In this document: piece by piece, positions 8,516-17,000 of the stretch
How positions within the stretch are numbered: position 1 is the stretch's first letter
Layout: each line of letters opens with the position of its first letter
Assembly (NCBI GenBank): GCA_965214415.1
Contig: CBDCBQ010000003.1
Location: forward strand, 2,480,001 to 2,544,000
Source of the DNA: RH-AL1 sp965214415
GTDB taxonomy: Bacteria; Pseudomonadota; Alphaproteobacteria; Rhizobiales; Beijerinckiaceae
Direction: 5' to 3'
DNA length: 64,000 nt
Notes under the pieces: model-generated
Database searches by the model: none
What the model saw: only the letters and a program-made list of their open reading frames with translations
What the model was told of the DNA's origin: nothing
Program-made: the position numbers and the translations under genes

Positions 8516-9246
8516 GCGGCTGGCGGGGAGGGAAACGCGATCGGACCGGCGACAGCGGGTCGCGCGGTCTCGCGTAGGTCGCGAATGCCAGCCAGCACGC
8601 GCAGCACGAAGATCGTCGTGAAGATGAGCGCGGCGCCAAACAGCACCAGATCATAATAGGTGAAGAATTGGCCGCCGAGCCGGAAACCGATCCGCCCGCA
8701 AAAGTACATCCAGGTGTTGATCGCGATGAGACAAAGCCGCAGCTCCGTCGGCCCGAACCAAATGAACGAGAGCTGGAAGACGCCCGATACGTGGTTGTTG
8801 ATGAACACGTACATGCACAGCAGATAGTATCCGATCAGGGTGAACAGCGCGACGTCCATGCGCACCCAGGGCGTGAAGCCGATCCCCGCCATGATCATCA
8901 AGTTGCAGATGGCATCGACGGTATGGTCGAGAAAATAGCCGTAGATCGGTCGCTCGCTGCGGCGATGACGGGCGAGACTCCCATCGAGCGAATCGCCGAA
9001 CCAGTGGACGATGAACCCGAACGAGGCGACCCAAAGCCAAGCTGGGCTGTCGCCGCTGACGATATAGCTGGCGAAGATCAACACCGCGCCGCCGACGCCG
9101 ATCAGCGTCAGATGATCGGGCATCACCGACGCGGGCATCCTGGCGCACAACCAGTTGAGGAGCTGGCGCTCGCGTCGCGCGAACACGGTCTTCTGGACGC
9201 GATTGACGCGAAAACGCTCGTCGTGCGTCGAGACTGTCGACGCCAT
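8476..9246 (-). CDS. CDP-alcohol phosphatidyltransferase family membrane enzyme
   Basis: 256 residues with about five to six membrane segments. The family active site is complete: GDSLDGSLARHRR followed by GYFLDHTVD, matching D-x2-DG-x2-AR-x(8-9)-G-x3-D-x3-D. The Asp residues bind metal and activate the acceptor alcohol. These integral membrane enzymes transfer a phospho-alcohol or phosphatidyl group from a CDP-linked donor. Which alcohol is used cannot be read from the sequence. I start at ATG 9246 (GGAG six bases upstream) rather than the in-frame start at 9330. It overlaps the GT4 gene tail to tail and diverges from the oxoamine synthase gene, so it is likely part of the same lipid pathway. 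Confidence 0.9.
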   Translation of the reverse strand: MASTVSTHDERFRVNRVQKTVFARRERQLLNWLCARMPASVMPDHLTLIGVGGAVLIFASYIVSGDSPAWLWVASFGFIVHWFGDSLDGSLARHRRSERPIYGYFLDHTVDAICNLMIMAGIGFTPWVRMDVALFTLIGYYLLCMYVFINNHVSGVFQLSFIWFGPTELRLCLIAINTWMYFCGRIGFRLGGQFFTYYDLVLFGAALIFTTIFVLRVLAGIRDLRETARPAVAGPIAFPSPPAAQSASRNPSSAAK

Positions 9247-9580
9247 CCGCTTCTCCGTCGTCGTTGAGCCGCCGCCATGTTGCACATCGTCGGGTCTGGC
9301 GACAGCCTCGCGGCGACTGAGGCTGCCCATGCTCTCGCGCGCCTGACGGAGTGGCGTGTGCGGAGCCGCGACCTCGCGCCTATCATTCCCCTCGCGGCAA
9401 TCGCTTTCCGAGCCGACCCGACGGTAGGTGTGTCCAAAATATCATGGTTATCGAGAAGCGGCGCGTTTATGCGGCCGCCAAGCGCACAAGCGGCACTTTT
9501 TTTGCCGGAGCAGGTAAATGATGTTTTAAGGGTTGGCGTGCTCGATTGCGGCACTGCACAAATCAGGGGTCGAGGCCGCA
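9247..9580 (+). other. Divergent intergenic region, probable promoter area of the lipid locus
   Basis: 334 bases between the divergent phosphatidyltransferase and oxoamine synthase genes. Bases 9430-9545 are clearly less GC-rich than the surroundings, with runs such as AAAATATCATGG and ATGATGTTTTAAGG, as expected where promoters lie. A small inverted repeat CGGCA/TGCCG (9491-9495 and 9503-9507) flanks a T-run. I see no gene and no confident -35/-10 pair. Confidence 0.4.
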
Positions 9581-10939
9581 ATGGGGCGAAACACGGCAGG
9601 GCTCGAGAAAACGAGCCGAGGGGCGCTTCAAGATATCGTGGCACGGCGCATGGACGCCGAGCGGCGAACGCTTCGAAGCGACGAACGTGAACCCAATCCC
9701 TTCGAGCAGACCACCGACTTTTCGACCCTTCCCGGCATGCAGGAGCTCAAGCTCCAGCGGTCCGCGGCGGATGTTATCGGCCTCGCCAATCCGTTCTTTC
9801 GCGTTCACGAGGTCCGCGCCGGCGCGACCACCCAGATCGAGGGACGCGCGTTCTCGAACTTCTCGTCCTACGACTACCTGGGTCTGAACGGCCATCCCGA
9901 GGTGCAGGCCGCCGCCTGCGACGCGATCGCCGAGTTCGGATCCTCCTGTTCGGCGAGCCGCCTCGTCGCCGGCGAGCGACCGTTTCACCGCGACCTCGAG
10001 CGCGCGCTGGCCGATCACTATCGGCAGGAAGACGCCGTCGCCTTCGTCAGCGGCCATGGCACCAACGTGACCGCCATCGGCGCGATCCTCGGGCCGAAGG
10101 ACCTCGTCGTCCACGATTCCCTGGCGCACAACAGCATCGTGCTAGGCGCCAATCTGTCGGGCGCGGCACGGCGCTCGTTCCCGCACAACGACACCGAGGC
10201 GCTGGATCGGATCCTCGCCTCGTGCCGTGCCCAGTACGAGCGCGTGCTGATCGTCGCGGAAGGCCTCTATTCCATGGACGGCGACTGCGCCGACATCGGC
10301 ACGCTGGTCGAGATCAAGCGACGCCACAGCGCGTGGCTGATGATCGACGACGCGCACGGCCTTGGCGTTCTCGGCACCAACGGTCTCGGCTCGTTCGAGT
10401 TCTGCGGGGTCGAGCCCGGCGAGGTCGACATCTGGATGGGCACGATGTCGAAGACGCTGTCGGGATGCGGCGGCTATATCGCTGGCTGCCGCATGCTGAT
10501 CGAGTATCTCAAATGCATGTCGGGCGGCTTCGTCTACAGCGTCGGCCTGCCACCGCCGATGGCGGCCGCGGCGCTTGCCGCGTTGGGGATCATGCGTCGC
10601 GAACCTGAGCGCGTCGCCAAGCTGCAGCGCAACAGCGCGCTGTTCTGGACGCAGGCAAAGGCGCGCAAGCTCGACGTCGGTTCGAGCGACGGTCACGCGA
10701 TCGTGCCCGTGGTGGTTCACAGCTCGCTGGCCGCCGTCAAGCTTAGTCAAAAGCTCTTCGAGCGTGGCATCAACGTGCAGCCGATCATTCATCCGGCCGT
10801 GCCGGAGCGGCATGCAAGATTGCGCTTCTTCCTGTCATCCGAGCATACGCCGCAGCAGATCACCGGCGCAATCCAAGCGGTGGCGGAATGCCTCGGCGGC
10901 ACCGATGCCGGCCTTTCCAGCCTGACACTGACGCGCTGA
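9581..10939 (+). CDS. Alpha-oxoamine synthase (PLP-dependent, serine palmitoyltransferase / RkpG type)
   Basis: 452 residues of the fold-type I alpha-oxoamine synthase family (KAPA synthase, serine palmitoyltransferase, ALA synthase). Visible motifs are SSYDYLGLNGHPEV, HDSLAHNSI, MIDDAHGLGVLG (the PLP-pyridine Asp and the family His) and GTMSKTLSGCGGYIAG with the PLP lysine at about residue 291. These enzymes condense an amino acid with an acyl thioester, losing CO2, to give an amino-ketone. Start ATG 9581 has GAGG just upstream; the frame stays open to 9533. It lies directly before the large synthase on the same strand, as RkpG pairs with RkpA in Sinorhizobium. The likely role is release of the synthase's acyl chain; the amino acid is unknown. 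Confidence 0.9.
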   Translation: MGRNTAGLEKTSRGALQDIVARRMDAERRTLRSDEREPNPFEQTTDFSTLPGMQELKLQRSAADVIGLANPFFRVHEVRAGATTQIEGRAFSNFSSYDYLGLNGHPEVQAAACDAIAEFGSSCSASRLVAGERPFHRDLERALADHYRQEDAVAFVSGHGTNVTAIGAILGPKDLVVHDSLAHNSIVLGANLSGAARRSFPHNDTEALDRILASCRAQYERVLIVAEGLYSMDGDCADIGTLVEIKRRHSAWLMIDDAHGLGVLGTNGLGSFEFCGVEPGEVDIWMGTMSKTLSGCGGYIAGCRMLIEYLKCMSGGFVYSVGLPPPMAAAALAALGIMRREPERVAKLQRNSALFWTQAKARKLDVGSSDGHAIVPVVVHSSLAAVKLSQKLFERGINVQPIIHPAVPERHARLRFFLSSEHTPQQITGAIQAVAECLGGTDAGLSSLTLTR

Positions 10940-11092
10940 CATACCGCGAGCCGCTCGATCCGGGACTAGACGTCGTCGTTGCGTAGGGTTCGAGCACGCT
11001 AGGTCGTATTGACAGAGCGCGAGCAACAGGCTCGACATCCTTACTCCCTGCGACGTCTGTGGATGGCGCAGGTTCGGCTTGAGAAGGCTTGG

Positions 11093-14000
11093 ATGCTTTC
11101 GAGAGATCGGCATCTCGCGTCCCCCGAAACGGAACGACGACTGGAGCCCTTGGCCACCTTCGAAGACATCGCAATCGTCGGGCGGTCTTGCCGCCTCCCC
11201 GGTGCACCCTCAGTCGAGGCGCTCTGGACCCTGCTGTCAGAGGGGCGTTGCGCGGTCACGCGCATCCCGGACGACCGCTGGTCTCTGGATCGCCTGCTTC
11301 ATCCGAAGGCCGAGCGGGGGCGCACCTATACCTGGGCCGCCGGCGCGCTCGATGACATTTGGGGCTTCGACCCGGCCGCGTTCGGCATCTCGCCGCGCGA
11401 GGCCGAGCAGATGGATCCGCAGCAGCGGCTCCTGCTCGAGCTGGCATGGGAGGCATTGGAGGACGCGGGACTGCCGCCGTCGCGCATCGCGGGCAGCGAC
11501 GCGGGTGTATTTGTCGGCGCCGCGGCGCTCGATCACGCGAATTTGCGCGTCCTCGATATCTCGGCGGCCGACGCGTACATGATGACCGGCAACACGCTGT
11601 CGATCGTGTCGAACCGCATCTCGTACATCTTCGACCTGCACGGCCCGAGCTTCACCGTCGACACCGCCTGCTCGTCGTCGCTCGTCGCGCTCAACGAGGC
11701 CGTCGTCAATTTGCGCGCCGGGCGGATCGACACGGCGATCGTCGGCGGCGTCAACATGCTGGTGACGCCGCATTCCTTCATCGGGTTCTCGCAGGCCTCG
11801 ATGCTCTCGCGTCGCGGGCTCTGCCAGGCGTTCTCGAAAAACGCCGATGGCTATGTGCGCGCGGAAGGCGGCGTCGTCCTCGTGCTGCGCACGCGCGAGG
11901 CAGCCGAACGCAACGGCGACCATGTCCATGGCTACATCGTCGGCGCCGACGTGAATTCGGACGGCCGCACCAATGGCATCTCGCTGCCGTCGAAGACGTT
12001 TCAGGCGCGTCTCCTGAACAAGCTCTACATCGAGCAGGGCGTCGATCTCGACAGTCTCGCCTTCGTCGAGGCGCACGGCACCGGCACCCCAGTCGGCGAT
12101 CCGATCGAGGCGACCGCGATCGGCGAGACCTTGGCCGCGGGCCGCGACAAGCCGCTGCTGATCGGCTCCGTCAAGACCAACATCGGCCATATGGAGGCCG
12201 CCTCCGGCCTCGGCGGCGTGCTGAAGGCCATGCTCGCGCTCGAGCACGATGCGTTGCCGCCTTCGCTGCACAGCGAGGAGCTGACGCCGCATATCGACTT
12301 CGAGGCGCTCAACCTGAAGGTCGCGCAAGAGCTTACCCCGCTGCCGCGCGTCGACGGGATGCGGCGGCTCGCCGGCGTCAACTCGTTCGGCTTCGGCGGC
12401 ACGAACTCGCATGTCATCCTCGCCGATGCGCCAAAGGCGAAGACGGCGTCGATCGCGACGCCGCCGGCCTATCTCGTCCTGTCGGCGCATAGCCGCGCCG
12501 CGCTCGCGGCGCTGACGGCCGATTACGCGGCGCGTCTCGAGCAGGCGGCGCCGGCCGAGGCGGACGCGTTGATGGCGGCGACCGCGTTCCGACGCGAGCG
12601 CCTGGCGCATCGTGCCGTCGTCCCCGTCGCCGATGCCTCCGCCAAGGACATCGCGGCTGTCCTCGATACGATTTGCGACGAGGAGCAGGAGGTCGTCGGC
12701 GCGGCGCGCGGCACGGCGATCGAGCGCGTGACGCCGGTCGCCTTTGTCTTCTCCGGCAACGGCAGCCAATTCGCCGGCATGGGCGTCGCGGCCTACACCC
12801 GCAACGCCGCGTTCCGCGCCGAATTCGACTCGATCTCGGAGGCGTTCGAAACGCTGGCCGGCTGGTCGATCGTCGAGACGCTGCACTCCGAGGAGCTTGT
12901 TCAAAATCTCGAGCTGACCCAGATCGCGCAGCCGCTGCTTTATGCGATTCAGGCCGCCGCCTGCCATGTCCTGCGCCAGCAAGGGCTCGTTCCGGCATTC
13001 GTCCTCGGCCACAGCGTGGGCGAGGTGGCCGCGGCGGAGGCGGCGGGAATCCTCGATCGGGCCGGTGCGCTCAAGACGATCTTCTCCCGCAGCCTGCATC
13101 AGCAGCTGACCGCCGGGCACGGTGGCATGGCGGTCGTCATCGGCTCGCTCGAGACGACGCAAGCCATCCTCGAAGAACTGCCCGACCTCCAGATCGCGGC
13201 GTACAATTCGCCGCGCGCCTTCACCGTCGCGGGCGATCAGGATGCGATCGACGCGTTGTCGGCCGTCGCGCGGCGCCACAAGGCGCGCATTCGCAAGCTC
13301 GATCTGGCGTATCCCTTCCACAGCAAGCTGATGGCGCCGGTCGAGCGGCCGCTCCTGCGCAGCCTCGAGGGACTCGAGCACAGCACCGCGACGCGCGCGA
13401 CCTTCGTCTCGACCGTGTCCGGAACCGTCCTCGATGGGTCGACACTCGACGGCGACTATTGGTGGCGCAACGTGCGCGAGCCGGTTCGCTTCTCGGACGC
13501 TGTCGCGACCGCGGTGAAGGCCGGCGCGCGCATCTTCGTGGAGATCGGGCCGACGCCGACCCTCCTCACGCACATCAACGATACAATCGACGAGCGCACC
13601 GCGACGATCGCGACGCTGCCGGTGATGGACAAGCGCGACAAGGGCGCCGACCCGATCACGACGTGTGTCGCGGCCGCCCTCGCCCGTGGCGCGGCGGTCG
13701 ATGACGCCATGGCCTTCGGCTCGGGACCTCTGCCCGGCGCGGCGATCGCGCTGCCGCTCTATCCCTGGCAGCGCAAAACCTATCGCCTACCCGAAACGGT
13801 GGAATCGCCCGCCTTGATCCGCGCGGGAACGTGGCATCCGCTGATCGGGTCGCGGTTCGGCGCGGACCGGCTCGAATGGCATTCGAGCCTCGACACCTCG
13901 CTCTACCCCTCGCTTGCCGATCATTGCGTCGACGGCCGCGCGATCCTGCCCGGCGCCGCCTTCGCGGAGATGGCGCTCGCCGTCGCTCGCGATTGGCTCG

Positions 14001-17000
14001 GCACCGACCAGGCGACGATCGCCGACCTCGAGATCACGAGCCCGATGCAGCTGACGTCGGATTCCGCGCGCGAGGTCGTCTGCCGGCTGTCGCCGCTCGT
14101 CAATCATCTCGAGATCGCCAGCCGCCCGCGCCTCGGCGCCACGCCCTGGCAGACGCATGCGACAGCGAAGATCATCCGCGATTCCTCGGTCGGGACGCTA
14201 CCCGAGGCAGAGGACCACGCTCCGGTGTCGCCATCGCATCCGGTGACCGGCGCCGAGATCTACGCGATGGCCGAGCGGGCCGGCCTGCAATACGGCCCGA
14301 CCTTCCAGAAGCTCGAGACCGCCGCGGCGGTGCGGCCGGACCGCATCGTCCTGGAACTCACCAAGGAAGACGCGGACCCTGCCTTCGGCGTCGATCCGGC
14401 GCGGATGGATGCCTGCTTCCACGCGCTGGTGCTGATCTTCTCCAGCCTGCGCGATGCCGTGCACGGGACGGCCTACATCCCCGTTCGCTTCGGCGAGATC
14501 ATGCTGCGTCGACCTGGCGCGACCTTCACCAGGGCGCGCATCGACGTACTGCGGCGCGACGAGCGCATCATCATCGCGAACTTCCTGCTGACCGACGAAG
14601 CCGGCGACATCGTCGTCTTCATGCGCGAGGCGCGCTTCCAGGCGATCCGTACCTCCCGAAGCACGGATTCCGTCCGGCAGACGATCTACCAGACGACGGT
14701 GCTCGCCAGCGAGCCGACCGCGGCGCGTGGCGACAGGATGCTCACGCTCGCCGATTTCCGCGAGGCCGTCGGCGAGGCCGTGGTCCAGGACATGAGCGAG
14801 GATTTCGTTCTGCTCGAAGGGTGGGCGACCTCGCTCGCTCTCAAGACGGCGCGAGAACTCGCCACCGCGAACTTCATCGATGTCGAGGCCCTCGTCGCGA
14901 GTGGTCGCCTGCCGGCGAACGTGAAGCCCTGGTTGAAGGACGTGCTCGTCTCCCTCGATCGATCGGGCCTTTGCTACAAGGATCGTCTCGGGCGACACAT
15001 CGACCCCGAGCTCGAACTGCCGGACCCCGACGAGATCCTGCAGACGATCGCGCAGGAGCATCAGAGCCTGTCGGCGGAACTGCTCGTCGCCGCCAGCGCG
15101 GTAACGGCGATCGACGCGATCGTCGCCGGCGATCGCGAGACTCTCGCGCGACCCCTACCGACGAAAGTGCTCGACGGCTTCGAACTCGGCTCGAGCCAGG
15201 TGCATGCCGCCGCGCTGCGTCTCGTCGCGATCCTGCGCGCTTCGGCCGGGTCCTGGCCGACGGATCGAGCTCTCCGCATCCTTCAGGTCGGTTTCGGACC
15301 GCTCACGAACCTCGCCGTCGCGTTCGCCGATGAGCGGCACGCGCGGCTGACCGTCTTCGATCCCGATCGCCGCCGGCTCGAGCGCGCGCGCATGGCCTTC
15401 GCCGAGCGTGGCGATCTCGGTTTCGTCGACAAGATCGATGAGCTGCCCGGCGCCGGCTTCGACTTCGTCATCGCCGCGCATGGACTCTACCGACACCGCC
15501 GCGCGCCGGGCCTGTGGGCGGGGTTGCGCCGCGCGATGGCGCGCGACGCTCTGTTTGCGGCGATCGAACCGTCGCCGTCGTTCTTCCGTGATTTGGTCTT
15601 GGGGCTCGACGCGCGTTTCGCACAGGGCGAGGCGGGTCTCGATGGCCTTTCGGTCACGGAGGCCGATTGGCTCGAAACCCTGCAATCGATCGGCCTCGCG
15701 GATCCGAAGGTCGCGCCGATCGCGACCCAATCCGGCACGGCGCTCGTGCTGACGGCGCAGCTCGAGACCGACCGGCGCCCCATCGAGGGCGCCGGGACCG
15801 CGATCCTCGTCGGCGAAGGCGACGAACGGGGCAGCGAGACCACGACGGCATTCGCGACCCTGCTGGCCTCCTCGGGCCTGCACGTCTCGATCGTCCTCGA
15901 CAACGATATCGACGCCAAGCAGCTCGCGGAGACGCCGGCGCTGATCGTGCTCTTCGCGCAGGACGTCGATGCCCATGTCGCGCCAGGCAAGCGCCTGCTC
16001 GATCGATGCATGCGCCTGAAGCGACTCACGGATTGCCTCGGGCAGCGATCGACGACGCTCTGGCTCGTGACCTCGGGGGCCGTCACGGCCGGCGACGACG
16101 ACGATGTGGCGGCCGGCTTCTGGGCGTTCACGCGGACGCTCGCCAACGAGATGCCGACCCTCGACATCCGCCGCGTCGATGCCGCGCGCGATGTCGGGCC
16201 GGAGCTGCTGGCCGAACGTCTTCGCGACCTCGTGCTGTCGGGCAGCGACGAGACCGAGATCGTGCTCGAGCGCCGCGCGACGCGCGTCGTGCGCTTCGAG
16301 ACCGGCTCGACGCATGATCGCGGCCTGGCCGGCCGCGCCGAGGCCGCGCGTCTGAAACGCGGCGACGGCACCGGCATCGATCGGCTGCATTGGGATGCCG
16401 CCCAACGCCAGGCGCCAGGGCCGACCGATGTCGAGATCAAGGTCGAAGCCATCGGGCTGAATTTTCGCGACGTCATGTTCGGCCTCGGCCTGCTGCCCGA
16501 GGAGATCCTGGAGCACGGCTTCGCGGGCCCGACTCTCGGGCTCGAATGCGCCGGCCGCATCGAGCGCGTCGGCGCCGCCGTGAAGGGTTTCAAGCCGGGC
16601 GATCGGGTCATGGCGTTCGCGAAGAACGCCTTCGCCACCCACGTCACGACACCGGTCGCCGTCGTCGCGCCGATCCCCGCCGCTCTCTCGATGGAGACCG
16701 CGGCGACAATCCCCGTCGCCTTTTTGACTGCCTACCATGGGCTGATGATCTGCGCCCGGCTGAAGCCAGGCGAGTGGGTGCTGATCCACGGCGGCGCCGG
16801 CGGCGTCGGTCTCGCCGCGATCCAGATCGCTCGCTGGCGTGGCGCGCGCATCATCGCCACCGCCGGATCGCCCGAGCGGCGCGCGCTCCTCACATCGCTC
16901 GGTGCCGAGCATGTCTTCGACAGCCGCTCCGGCGCCTTTGCCGAGGACGTCCGCCGCGTCACGGGCGAGGGCGTGGGGATCGTCCTCAACTCGCTGGCTG

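Noticed and set aside
9532..9549. A sigma-54-like promoter (TTGGCGTG...TTGC) before the oxoamine synthase gene
   Set aside because: The spacing between the GG and GC elements is one base too long and the -24 element deviates from TGGCAC.
11237..13573. A 778-codon open frame antisense to the ketosynthase and acyltransferase domains
   Set aside because: No recognisable motif and strong Arg/Asp bias; explained by GC-skewed third positions of the synthase gene.
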